Shown one piece after another: positions 35,773-46,553 of a stretch of DNA of 64,000 nucleotides; position 1 is the stretch's first letter, and each line of letters opens with the position of its first letter. The position numbers and the translations under genes are program-made. The stretch comes from Scenedesmus sp. ARA3 (taxonomy: Eukaryota; Chlorophyta; Chlorophyceae; Sphaeropleales; Scenedesmaceae), in contig RWJK01001124.1 in the NCBI GenBank assembly GCA_004335835.1, positions 169,793 through 233,792 of the forward strand. The letters run 5' to 3'. The notes beneath the pieces are model-generated. The model saw nothing but the letters and a program-made list of their open reading frames with translations, made no database searches and was not told the origin of the DNA.

Positions 35773-37153
35773 GCCGGCGGCAGCAGCAGGGAGGGCAGGG
35801 GCAACAGCAATTGGGGAACTAGGCAACTGGAGAGGGAAAACGGCAAAGCTGCTTGCTGCATACAGCGCGTCGGTCTTTGCGGCTACCAGGTTTAGCCAGG
35901 GGAACCGAGCCTCACAACAGCAGGCGCAGCCAGGATCTTGCGCGCAGCACCTGCAACACCGGCTACGTTCAAGCATCTCCATCATCAGCTATGGCTGCAG
36001 CTGAGGTCCATGGTGTTTGCTCCTACAGCAGTGATATCTCCACCTTTGCTTGTGTACGCCTGAGCGCAAGGATATGCCTGTCTGCAATATCGAGGCAGTG
36101 CTGCGCCTCACCTAGGCTTCACCTAGGGCTACACCTAGGATTCATCCCATGTGCTCCTACAGCAGTGATCCATCCTCTGTTGCGTGTGTACCTATCAGCG
36201 CAAGAATATGCATTTCCACATATGCAGGGCAGTCCTGTTCCTCACCTCCTGTTCGAAGCCCATGGTCTGAACAAACGGCCCGTAGGGCTGCGTGTCATAC
36301 TGCACAGTGGCATAGCCTGCTGAGGCCAGGCGCGCCATGACGGCCTGGTACCACGAGGCGCGCGCCTGCAGGGGGTGCATGGCGTTGCATCGTCAGTGAC
36401 ATGCTTGCATTTGCAGGGGTGCAACAGGCCTATGATTAGCAGCAGACATGGCTTCTTAAGCGTGAGTCATGCAAGAATGTGGTAGGTGAACCCGATTACT
36501 GCAAACAGGGGGAGCAGAGCTGCTCCTGGAAGGCAAAACTGTGGTAGGAACCAGCACTCTGTGGGTAGCGCTGTTTCATGCCCTGCTGCCGCTGCCACTG
36601 CTGGTCACAACATGCACAGTCGGTGCGGCCGTGCAACGCAACGGGCCTAGCCGATCGCTATTGGCTGAAGTGCAAACATACTGTCTCGCAGATGTGTTGA
36701 GCTTTGCAGTCACTGCTGGGCAATGCACATTGCTGCTGAATCTGCTGGTGTTGCAAGTGCTGACCTGGAAGCCTCCAAAGAACACCAGCACTGGTGCTGC
36801 AGGCCCATCATCGTTGGGCGGCAGGTTGATGGTGACGGATTTTGCGACGTCTTTGAAGCTTCCAGTGTACAACTCACTTTGTGCCAGCTCGCTCTCGGCG
36901 ATGACGATGGGCCATACCGTTGGGTCTGCTGGTGCTACTGCTCCTGTGAGCTCGGCAGCCTTGGTGAACGTGCAGGTGGCAGCATCTGCAAGCGCGGAGT
37001 AATTGTAGCGGTGTCAGGGTCAATGCGAGCAGTGTGCGCGGCAAGGTCCGCATGGCGAGGCACGTACAAACCCCAAGCCCATGCCTCACCTGGCAGCTGC
37101 TGTCCCAGGAAAGCACGTGCAGCGACAGTGCGCCTGGATATCTGTCGCGGCAT
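33088..37153 (-). CDS. CLH: Chlorophyllase with a long C-terminal extension
   Basis: Hydrolyses chlorophyll to chlorophyllide and phytol (family knowledge). Exons in transcript order: 37153-37090, 36985-36765, 36365-36246, 35724-35574, 35309-35158, 34359-34069, 33537-33088 (TGA). Phases fit, giving 482 residues. Recognised: LVFFGGFQ, YDTQPYGPFVQTMGFEQE, then LLQWLAAQNKD and KLDMSRVAVAGHSRGGKLAA with the nucleophile Ser ~173, AAYLLDPVDE with Asp ~197/200, and QLHIIPDAHHLQF with His ~255/256. The core is family-sized, but the last exon adds 150 residues rich in Gly, Ser and Ala with a GGHHHGG patch, which ordinary chlorophyllases lack. A short N-terminus (MPRQISRRTVAARAF) is Arg- and Ala-rich and could be a transit peptide. 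Introns around exons 5 and 6 hold nine junction copies. An extra exon near 33610-33710 is possible. Confidence 0.9.
33770..33970 (-). repeat. Two downstream copies of the chlorophyllase exon 6 end and donor
   Basis: On the minus strand the exon end for DELYHHML plus CTG|GTGAG occurs at boundaries 34069 (real), 33932 and 33785; steps are 137 and 147 bp. The intronic copies keep the donor. Confidence 0.9.
34360..35000 (-). repeat. Five upstream copies of the chlorophyllase exon 6 acceptor and start
   Basis: On the minus strand, TGCAG|CACTTCCTGGCC and the CGSQLHIIPDAHH codons recur with first exon bases at 34490, 34631, 34746 and 34874, and a partial copy near 34935-34980; the real one is 34359. 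Steps are 115-141 bp. Short CAG tracts (CTG on the gene strand) separate the copies. Confidence 0.95.
35050..35112 (-). repeat. Downstream copy of the chlorophyllase exon 5 end and donor
   Basis: The minus strand reads AFNPEGSDCR with AGG|GTGAGTA, a copy of the real exon end AFNPERSDYR (boundary 35158) moved 97 bp into the intron. Confidence 0.85.
35368..35410 (-). repeat. Upstream copy of the chlorophyllase exon 5 acceptor and start
   Basis: The minus strand reads GCAG|ACCCCTCTGATGTCAAGG, a diverged copy of the real exon start at 35309, 93 bp upstream. Confidence 0.85.
35744..35771 (-). repeat. CAG tract (CTG on the gene strand) before the chlorophyllase exon 4 acceptor
   Basis: A CAG run on the plus strand lies about 20 bp upstream, in transcript sense, of the exon starting at 35724. 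Confidence 0.8.
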
Positions 37154-37985
37154 GACGTGAGCTGTGAATGGCAACGGTTTTGCTGCGAGGCAGCGGGCCC
37201 TGTGCAGCATGCTTGGTGTTCGGAGCATACTTTCGGAACCGGGTAAGGAACCTGTTCAACGTGTGGCTCAGTAAGATGGTCGAAAAAACAAAGCGTTTGT
37301 CGCGGCAGCAGTTCAGTGCCGGCAAAGAATGGTGCAGTGCAAACACGTGACAGGGGCGTAAGCTGGACAGACAGACTGACTATGTTCCCGCACGTGCACC
37401 CCCGCATGGCAATCCAAGCCGACTGCTCAAGACCTGCTACAACTGAATTCGCTGTAACAGATTGTGCTTGGCAAGCAGGGCAAGGTGGTGTGCACAGACT
37501 TTAGCGGCCCTCAAGCAGGCCCTGAGGTGCCACCTGCCACACAGAGTGGCGCGAATGACAACATCTAGCCTTCAACCATCTTCACCTGGCAAGTAGCTCG
37601 CTGAAAAACGTCTTAAGTTGTCAGCAGGTTGCATCAATTCCAATGTTGAACCAATATCACTGCAGCTGCCTGTAGGCAGCTGCAGTCACGGCCCGTACAG
37701 TCACGGTGACTGACTACATGCTCAACACATGGCACCACAGACCAGGTGAATTCAACGGTCTGTACACTGCGTTCTTTCCATTCTTCGTAGAGCATCAATG
37801 ATAATGACGTCATGCTCAGGAGTTTCCGGCATCACTGGACTCCCGCACGTCCCGGAAGTTGACGGCTTCCCTGGTGCTCGGCAGCATGCAATGTTCAAAA
37901 GCATCAAACTGGCACTTTAACAAGAATTGCCGATGCGTTTTCGCGGCTGCAGTCCGACTGAAACTCGAGCCCGGGCATTGGCTGG
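37154..37985. promoter_or_regulatory. Part of the divergent region between chlorophyllase and the first paralog
   Basis: No gene is supported. Together with 37990-38790 it separates two divergent starts, so it should contain at least the chlorophyllase promoter. No motif was identified with confidence. Confidence 0.35.
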
Positions 37986-37989
37986 GTCA

Positions 37990-40900
37990 CCAGGACTCCC
38001 AGTCGTTTTTTTTGGTTTAGCAGGGTTTTGGTACAGCGGGCTTTACTGACAACAGCGCTACCTTTGCCATATATCAACGCCGTCGTTCTTGATCGTGTGT
38101 TGAACGCTCTTGAGGTGCTTAGCAGCATCTCAAGCCACTATCAGCAGAGCACAAGCCACACTTTCAGCAGCAACCCGCTGGTTGTTTGCTGGGAACAAAA
38201 GACACATCATCAAGTTCTTTATCACAGTTACATTCAGTTTGCTCGCTTCTTCAGCGGTTTACACGAAAATCGCAAGGCTACAAGCACTGCACACACATCA
38301 GAGGCGCAGAGCTTTCACTTTAGCAACAAGATGGTTCAGTAGTCTGGCTCGGAGCGCTCAGGTGGGAACAGTATGTGTTTGGGCTCTGAGCACGCACAGC
38401 ACAGGTCGCTCGACGAGGCATGCGTGGCCTGCTCGCCTCGTGCGCTCCTACTGCGCTACACATATAGTTCAGATCACATATTTCGACAAGGACGTAGGCC
38501 ACAAGCCCTGTACATGCCTTTCTGCCTTCCACCAGGCCTGGTCCAGCCTGAGCAGGCTCTTGTCAATCGCCCAGCCAGCGACATTCATAGCCCGTCAACC
38601 TCAACTATGCACCTTATATCGCTCTTGACAGCAGCGCACAGTCATATCAGCAGCGTTTTGAGCGGCCCGTACCTGTGGAAGCAAGGGTACCCACCTGACG
38701 CCTGCCCTCTCTGCCCGCAACTGTGATGCTGCCACCTTGCAGGAGTCCCGAGAACTCGCACCCTGCTTGACACACTGTTGATCTGGTGGCATGGCTTGGC
38801 CAGCGCCCTCAAGCCCGCAGCTTGATTTTGTGGACCTGTCAGCAGAGCCTGACTGTGACTCGCCACCAGAAGCAGCAACAGCAGGCCTTCTGGCAGGTGG
38901 CAGCGATGCGCAGTTCTTCAACGGCTTTTGGTGTGACAGCCCGCAGCGCTTAGACGAAGGCACGCTTATGCCACAGCAGGAGCAGCAGCAGCAGCAGGGC
39001 CTTACCAGCGTGCCAGCAGCTGGCTGGAGCAGCGAGGGCCTGCATGATGGCGCTGCTACCACAGCGCCAGCTGCTTTCAAGCTCGCCAGAGTGTTTGGCA
39101 GCAGCAGAAATAGCGCAGCTGCTGCAGCGCCAGCCGCCTGGGTACCCATCGCCTACCCCAGCTATGCATCTGACTCAGCAGCGTTCGCAGCAGCGTCTTC
39201 ATCTGTGCAGCCGCCAGATGTCAGCTACTACGCGTACGCGCCGCAGCAGCCACAGGAGGGTGACGACGCGCTGCAGTTGGAGCTGCAGCAGCCACAGCAG
39301 GCGGCTGAGGAGATGCAGCTGACGGCAGCACAGCGCGCAAAGAGGGCGGCGTGGCAGGACAAGCTGGACAAGCTGAGCCATGCAGACTGGCAGCTGTTGT
39401 CGGTGCTCAACCTGCCCAAGGCCACCATCAAGAAGGGCCAGGCCCAGCTGCTGGCAGTGCTGGGCGTTGCTGACGAGCCTGACACCAGCAAATACTTCTA
39501 CATGCAGCGGGGCCCACAAGCGGTGAGTCGTACAAGATCCTGCAAGTCCCTGCAAGTCCCTGAAACTTTCTGCAAGTCCCTGCCTGCACGCGTGCTGCTG
39601 TGCTTTGTGTGAATGTCAACAGCATGACTCGCGCATGGGATGCATATTTCCTGTGCAGCTGCTGGCAATCACTGCCGTTAAGCAATTCTTGTGGCACGCA
39701 TGCACGGAACAGCAGTGCTTACCTTCGGGTGGTCATTACACCCTGCTGCCTATCTTTCACAGCTGCAACTGCTCTGCGCCTTGCTCCGCCCTGCTGCCTG
39801 CTGCAGACACTGCGAGGCATCGTGCGCCGCGTCATCGCACTGTTCCCCGAAGCCTACGCCCTGTACCTGCGCATCTGCCGGGAGAGGGGCATCTCTGAGG
39901 AGGGCAGCCAGCTGGACCTGAGTGCCTGCGAGGAGTTCTTTGCGGGCCTGCTTGCCCCACTGGGCAGCACTGCAGCTGCTGCTGCCGCGTACATGCCGAA
40001 GATGGAGGAGCGCAGGCCGCTTCGGGAGGTGGAGTTCACTGCCGGTGAGTTGTTGGTTGCTAGCCCTTTGTAACAACGTGCATGATGCGTTGGCATATGC
40101 AGTGCCATTGTCTGTGTACAGTCTGTGGTGGTGGGTCCGCATGAGGGGTTTGGGGTATGCAAAAGGATATCTTGCATTGTGGCGATTCGAAAGAGTTTAT
40201 TGCCCAAGATTGCAACATCTAACACACAGCAGCTGGATCCCTGTGCGCCTGCTATAAACTCAACGTGCCACGTCCGTGCTGGTGCCGCTGCCGCACTCCG
40301 CTTCTGCCTGTGTTGTGTGAGTGCAGGGCTGGCAAGCAAGGCGGCTGGCAAGGCGCCTGGCGAGGAGATCACGGCTGCTCAGCTTAACGAGTGCTTTATC
40401 CCAGGCGGCAAGAACTACGAGGTGGACTTTGGCAAGCTGCTAGAGCTCGGTGAGTGTGCTCCGGCGTGCTTACCTAAGCCCCTTGTCAACAACGCGTCGG
40501 TCTGCCACTTGCTATTGCAAGGTGCGTATCTCGAAATGTGCAAGCAATTCATAATCACAAAAGACGTGTTGAAGCAAGGATGTGTGTGGTGCCAACATTG
40601 AACACGCACACTGCCCTACGCATGCAAGCTCAAGCCATGCATTCTGCAGCAACCTACCGCAGTTGTTCATGAAAATCAACTCATCAACCGGCAGACATCT
40701 GATTGCGCTTTGTTTGTATGTATTTCTTGAAACCAATCGTCCGCCTGCTATGAACTGTTGCATGCAGGCATCGTCGCCAACCAAGTCACGCTGCCCCTAG
40801 CGTCCCCGCTGGAGCGCAGGGCGCAGCTGCACAGCATCAGTGCCAGCAACGTCAGCGGCAGCAGCGCGTGGCCTGCTGCTGCCAGCGACGCGCTGCCTGC

Positions 40901-42750
40901 AGCTGCTGCGCGCCTCACCAACAGCCGCCAGGTGAGCAGGGTGTGCTGCCCGGTGACTTGTACCTTGCACACAAATTCGACATGGTGTGGTGGTTCAACA
41001 TGTTGGTGCTGTCAACATTGCTGCAGGTGAATGTTCATCCCTCAAGACTTTGTTGAGCACTTGATGATGTTGCGACCTGCTGCTGCAGGATGCGACTTGC
41101 CACGCAATACGACTGCACCTCTGCAGCCACAGCTCGGCTGCTGCCCACTCACACATGTTTATTTGCATTCGATCGTTTCTGCAGGCTCCCAAGCGCCGTG
41201 CCGGTGCACCCAGCAGCAGCAACAACCCACTGAAGAAGAGGCGGGAGGCGGCTGCTGCGCTGGCCCACAGCGCCCTGCTGCTGGGCCGACCAGCAGCAGC
41301 AGCAGCAGGCATGGACGACAGCGTGGCGACGGCTACAGCAGCAGCGAGCGCTTATCAGTAGTCGGATGCGGACGTGGCTGCTATGACTTTGCTGGTATGC
41401 AGGTGTGGCATGTGCTGTGTGTGAGCAAGGCAGCTTGCTGCTGCGCAGTTGTGACGCGCTTGCTGCTGCCAAGCTCTTGCGTGTTTGCTGCTGTGGATGT
41501 GTGGAGACTTTGCTGCTGTTGAAGCTTGATGCGTTTGCTGCGCCCGAGCGGCGAGTTGCTCTTATGCATATGCGGCGCTGCTCTGGAGTTCGTCGCATCT
41601 GATACTGTGGAGGTGTCGAGTTGCTGCTGTGGAGGTGTGATGAGGTTGCTGGGTTGCCAGCGGCGGCGATGTATATTATTGGCAGGGCCAGAATGTAGGG
41701 AGCAGGCGGTGCACGTGGTTAGTGTGCTGCCGGATTGGTCTGGGGAGGGTTCAGGGTTTGGGGTGCGGTACTTGCAGAAAATGGGTGCAGGGAGCTCAGG
41801 GTGTGTCTGGTAGACAGGCGGCCTGCATGGGGTGCCATGTTGCATTGTTGTTGGGCAATGAGGTGCTTGCTTGTCACGGTCGTTTCTTTTCCTTTTTTTC
41901 ACTTTTGGGCTCTTGCTCGTCCCAAGGTGGTTGGCTGCTGCTGGTTGTGGTTGTGGTGGTGCATTCGGCGCCTCTGCAGGGAGTGCAGGAGTGCTGGACG
42001 GGATCTTAACATTGCAGCTGGCTGCTGAGGCCGATTTTGCGTTTCTGTGTGTATGACTGAGTTGCTGCTTTTATTGTAGCGTCACATCCCTGGTCACATG
42101 CCAAAAAATTGTGGCGTCACATGCGCAGTTTGAGGACTGGTGCAGGGACATATGTGTTGGTGAAACACCCTTGGTGAAGAGATCTACGGACAGCTGGAGA
42201 TGGTTGGCAGCAGAACAGTTGAGTTGTGGTGTGTAGAGGTGTATGTGTCAGAGTTGGCAGGTGGCTGTATAGAGCTGCAGGTGTAGTGGGCAGTATGGCA
42301 ATATGCAGCACTTCGGGCGCAACAACAGCAGCAGATGCAGCCCTGGAGTTATTGGGGCAGCACACAATCATTGTAAAAAACAACAAAAACATGACACTGT
42401 CGTGCCTGCAGGTGGTTGGCCCGCAGCACATAATACTTTTTCCAACACAATTGCACAGCATGTTTTTCTTTTCGGCATGTTCGGGTTGGTGTTGCATTTT
42501 CCAGGCATGGATTGTAGCAGCTCAGGTTCTCTTTCACGCCTGGGTAGCCTCAAAGGCCATATATATATAAGGCCATATAGTGGCATCCACTCAGTTCTAC
42601 CCCCAGCTTGCTCCATGCTTCTCGCATGCATGCTGCTTGTGTGCTTCTCTGTGTGCTGTATCTGTGTGCTGTATCTGTGTTGACTCAAGTCGGTGCACAC
42701 GCTGGAGTGTGGAGATTCATAGTTATATCATGTTTCTGACGCGCTTGCTT
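37990..42750 (+). repeat. Segmental tandem duplication, left unit (~5 kb)
   Basis: Contains the first paralog, its upstream region and a downstream non-coding block. TTGGTTTAGC lies at 38012 here and 42998 in the right unit, 4,986 bp apart; the two start codons are 4,988 bp apart. Downstream, the block near 42175-42450 is recognisably copied near 47735-47990. The duplication therefore took promoter, gene and 3' flank together. Confidence 0.8.
38791..41361 (+). CDS. Unknown nuclear-type protein, paralog A
   Basis: Exons: 38791-39522, 39807-40044, 40327-40449, 40768-40931, 41185-41361 (TAG); 477 residues with consistent phases. Not recognised. It shares with paralog B (43779-46553) the same five-exon plan and conserved blocks: (K)LDKLSHADWQLLSVLNLPKATIK, LAVLGVADEPDTSKYFY, TLRGIVRRVIALFPEAYALY, ITAAQLNECFIPGGKNY, and a final APKRR...LKKRR tail. 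The tail resembles a bipartite nuclear-localisation signal. The N-terminal 150 residues are low complexity (Ala, Ser, Gln). A DNA/chromatin-associated role is only a guess from the basic tail and Gln-rich composition. Confidence 0.75.
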
Positions 42751-42975
42751 AGGATGCAGCATTGGTACTTGTGCTGCCGTCATTGAGAGCGCCCCTGGGG
42801 TGCAGGGGACCTGCTGCCCCGGGCCCGGCCCGGGCCGGCCAGCAGCACGCTTTGTTGCTCAGCAGCAGCATGCAACTGCCTGACTATGTAATCGAAGGAT
42901 TCTTGACAACATGAAAAAAAATTTTGTTTACTACAGCAGCCACCTGAATGCAAACATCAGTAGAACTGATGACAT
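41362..42975. other. 3' flank of paralog A, no supported gene
   Basis: Contains TGCTGCTGTGGA-type repeats near 41500-41640 and a block at about 42175-42450 matching 47735-47990. The latter includes a shared CAATCATTGT(A/G)AAAA stretch. I see no second gene. Confidence 0.5.
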
Positions 42976-43778
42976 CTCCGGTGGTCCCGAACGATGTTGG
43001 TTTAGCGGGGTTTACTGTATAACAGCTGGAACTATCGACAGTGCCAACTCTACTTATAGACTATAGATGCTTAAGGTGGTAAGATCGTGTGTTTGACGGT
43101 CTCGGCGAAATTGACAGCAGCTGCAATGAACACAATCGCAGTGTCGGCGGAGGACAAGCGCAGATTCGCCATCAGGTGAACAGATGATAGTTTTTGTTGT
43201 TGTTGATGTCATCAACTTGCTGATGCCTGGGTAAATCCAGTCGAGATGCCCTCTGTGTGTGTAAATTTTGCGAAGCTCGCAAGCTCCCTCCCACGTATCA
43301 TACATCTACAGCGACCCTATGAACATTTTAATGTTTAAATGCGTGTTTGGAGGCTTTTCAGGTGGTCTCCAGGTGAGAATTCTGTACAGGCACGGCACAC
43401 ATGGCGCGAGAGACAATAAGAAGCAGGCTTGCGTCCTGCAAGCCGAGTGCGCTGCGTTAATTTAATTACTTGTCTTTAACTTGCACTACAGCAAACCAAG
43501 GTCTGTCTGCTGTTTGAGGCGCTGTCGGGCTACTGCCTGGCATGGCTTAACCGTGGGCAGGCCAGCTGCATCGAGCAGCGGGCGAGCTGCAAACTTGGCT
43601 TACAAAGATACTTCGTAGAGCACGGTAGCTCACTCCAGGCAGCAGTGCACAAGCACAGCGGCACACTGTGCGACACACACTTGTTAAGCTAGTAGCCTGA
43701 CACCTGCTGCGCTGTCCGCCGCTGCTGCCTGCTTGCAGGGAGCCGCAGCCTGATTGTAGCAAACAGGTTGAGTGTGGC

Positions 43779-46553
43779 ATGTACTGCCCAGCATCTCCAT
43801 CCCAAGAGCATGATGACGGGGGCCTGGTGTCAGACGACCTGCCTGACCTGCCTGCCTACGGTCTGCCAGCAGCAGCAACCCGTCTGGGAGATGGCAGCTA
43901 TCTGCAAGCAGTTGACAACGACCCATATTCGATGACCGCTGTTGAAGCATCTGATCTGCAGACCGCTGCTGAAGCATCCGATCTGCAGCCACTCATGGAC
44001 TGGATCTGCGACAGCCCTGCGCCCACATGCGCAGCTACCCTTGAGCCACAACAGCAGCAGCAGCAGCAGCAGCAGCTGATCTTGCCTGGCGCGGCAGCAG
44101 CTGGTTGGAGCAGCCAGGGCCTGCTGAATGCTGCTGCTCCTGCCATGGCACCTCGCACAGCTCAGGGTGCTGCTGCTGCCAAGCTCAACCTAGGCTTCAC
44201 AGCCCGTTTCAGAGGCAGCGCAGGCGCTGCAGCAGCGTCCAGCTGCGTGCCTGTGGGCAACACCAGCAACGCATCTGGCTCGGCAGAGTACGCAGCTGCG
44301 TACACAGCGGGGCCAGCTGCGCAGCTGGCAGCTTTTGGCGGCGCAGCGTATGCCATGCAGCAGCCAGAGGAGGGCGCGGAAGAGCAGCAGCAGGAGGAGC
44401 AGGAGGAGGAGTTGCAGGTGCAGCAGGCGAGGATGTCCAAAAGGCCTCGCCGCCCCACGCAGCAGCAGCAGCAGCAGCAGGACCAGGACCAGGCCGAGCA
44501 CGAGCAGCTTGAGCAGCAGGAGGCTGCGGAGCTGCAGCTGTCGCCAGCGCAGATTAGCCAAAAGAGGGAGAAGTGGCAGAAGAAGCTGAACAAGCTGAGT
44601 GCAGCAGACAAGCAGCAGCTGTCAAAGCTCAACCTGCCAAAGGCGACCATCCAGCCAAGCAAAGGCGACGAGCAGATGCTGGCAGCTCTGGGCGTTGCCG
44701 ACGAGCCTGCAGCAAGCCAGTACTTCTACGTGATCAGGGGCCCGCAGCAAGTGAGCTCCTGCAAGCTCCTGCAAGTTCCTGCAAAGCAGCATGCAGCTGT
44801 GGGATGTGTGCCAGTGAGGCGTAACCCATGTACATGACATCTTGTGTGCAGCTGCTTGTTTTCCTGTGCAGCATTGGTGGCGTTGACAGCAGCTGCCAGG
44901 CAAGCTACATGAAGCATGCTTGCACGCAGTGGTCAGCTGTGCTTGGCTGCCACACTGTTTGCGTCCACCTACTACCCTGCCGCTCACACATATGGTTGTT
45001 GCACCTATCCACTTGCATGTCTGCTCTCCCGCATTGCTGCACCTTGCCCTGCCGTGCTGCTTGCTGCAGACGCTGCGGTGTAGCATCATGCGCCGCATCA
45101 CCAAGCTGCTGCCCGAAACCTACCCCATATACAAGGAGGTCAATGAGGGCAGTGGGCTCACCAAGAAAGGCCTCCAGCAAAAGAAGGACGACTGCTTGCT
45201 GTTCTTCAATAAGGTGCTGGCAGAGCATCTGGCTGCTGAGTTCACGCCGACCCAGGCCGAGTGCGCGCCGTTGCGCGAGCTGGACTACGTTGCTCGTGAG
45301 TGGCCAGTTTGCTTGGGAGATCATACACAGCGGCAGCTCTCACCGTTTTACAGCTCTGCTGTGGGTTGGCTTGATGCGTTGGTGCTGAAACTGCTTGTGT
45401 CAGGGTTTCGAAGCCATGCATTTGCAATCAGGTAGCCCAGGCACGCTGACAGTCTGTGCAGACGCTGAACAAAAGACATTCATTCACAAGCAGTTACCAT
45501 CACAGGATCGCATCGCCCATACCTCCTTTGTAGCTGCAAGTCAACTGTACACGTGTGGAAATCATGATGGTGCCACTCTTGCCTCGTATGTGTTCACAAA
45601 TCGACTGCATTTGATTGCATGCAAGCAGGCGACCGACATATCCTACTGGGATAGCAGACTCCATGCATCTGTTAGGACATGGGGAAAGTACCGGTGACAG
45701 TGACGCCAGGTGTGCTGTTGTTGTGTGTTGTGTGCAGGGCTGCTGAGCATGGTGGCTGGCCGGACGATCACAGCTGCTCAGGTCAACGACGTCTTCATCC
45801 CAGGCGAGAAGAACTACACGGTGAACAAGAGCGCTGCGGCCGAGCTGCTGGGTAAGCGAGGGCTGATTGCACGTGGCTCTTGGTGTGGCGAACAGCGCAC
45901 AATGCTTCTCTGTGCTGTTGCAGGACTGCGCGCAATCAGCCAGCTGCATGCCGTGCGCTCTGGATCGTGAGGGAAAGTGTGTAGTGCTCATGTCCACGTT
46001 GTGATGTGTGCTGCCGGCAGGCGATGCCCCTGAGAGCTTCACCGTGCCGCTGGGGGGCTCATACCAGCAGGAGGCGCGCAGCAACAGCGCAAGCAACATC
46101 AGCGCAAGCAGCGCATTGCCCGCACAGCCCGGGGAGGCTGCAGCTGCAGCTGCGCGCCTTGGCGTGAGCCGCAGGGTGAGCAGGCGTCTTGAAGCACGCG
46201 ATCGATGTGATGTCGTCATGTGGATTCCATGTGGCATGCTATCAAAATCTGTGCGACAGACGGTGTTGTTGAATGCTTGCTTTGGCCTTGGCATGTATGT
46301 GGTCTTCTCTATCCAGGAACACAGAGCAGCACCTCCTTGATGCTGTTAGCCGCTGCTGCTGCTGCCGCCGCTGTTGCTGCTGCTGCTGCTGCTGCGTGCA
46401 ACATGCTCTGCATTGTCAGCTAAACGCCTGCAAACGTTGCAGCACTGCAGCTCATTCACCCACAAATGTGTGCGCATGCATTTCTGTCTGCAGGCTCCCA
46501 AGCGCCCTGGCGGTGTGTCCAGCAGCAGCACCCCTCTGAAAAAGCGCCGGTAG
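43779..46553 (+). CDS. Unknown nuclear-type protein, paralog B
   Basis: Exons: 43779-44750, 45070-45295, 45738-45851, 46021-46175, 46494-46553 (TAG); 508 residues with consistent phases. Same layout as paralog A. The first exon is longer, with poly-Gln runs and the direct repeat EASDLQT/EASDLQP, then KLNKLSAADKQQLSKLNLPK and MLAALGVADEPAASQYFYVI. Later blocks are TLRCSIMRRITKLLPETYPI, ITAAQVNDVFIPGEKNY and the tail APKRPGGVSSSSTPLKKRR, which ends the protein; paralog A continues for 35 more residues. An internal SKRPRRP is a second possible nuclear signal. Function unknown. The two proteins have diverged widely outside the shared blocks, so the duplication is not recent. Confidence 0.75.
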
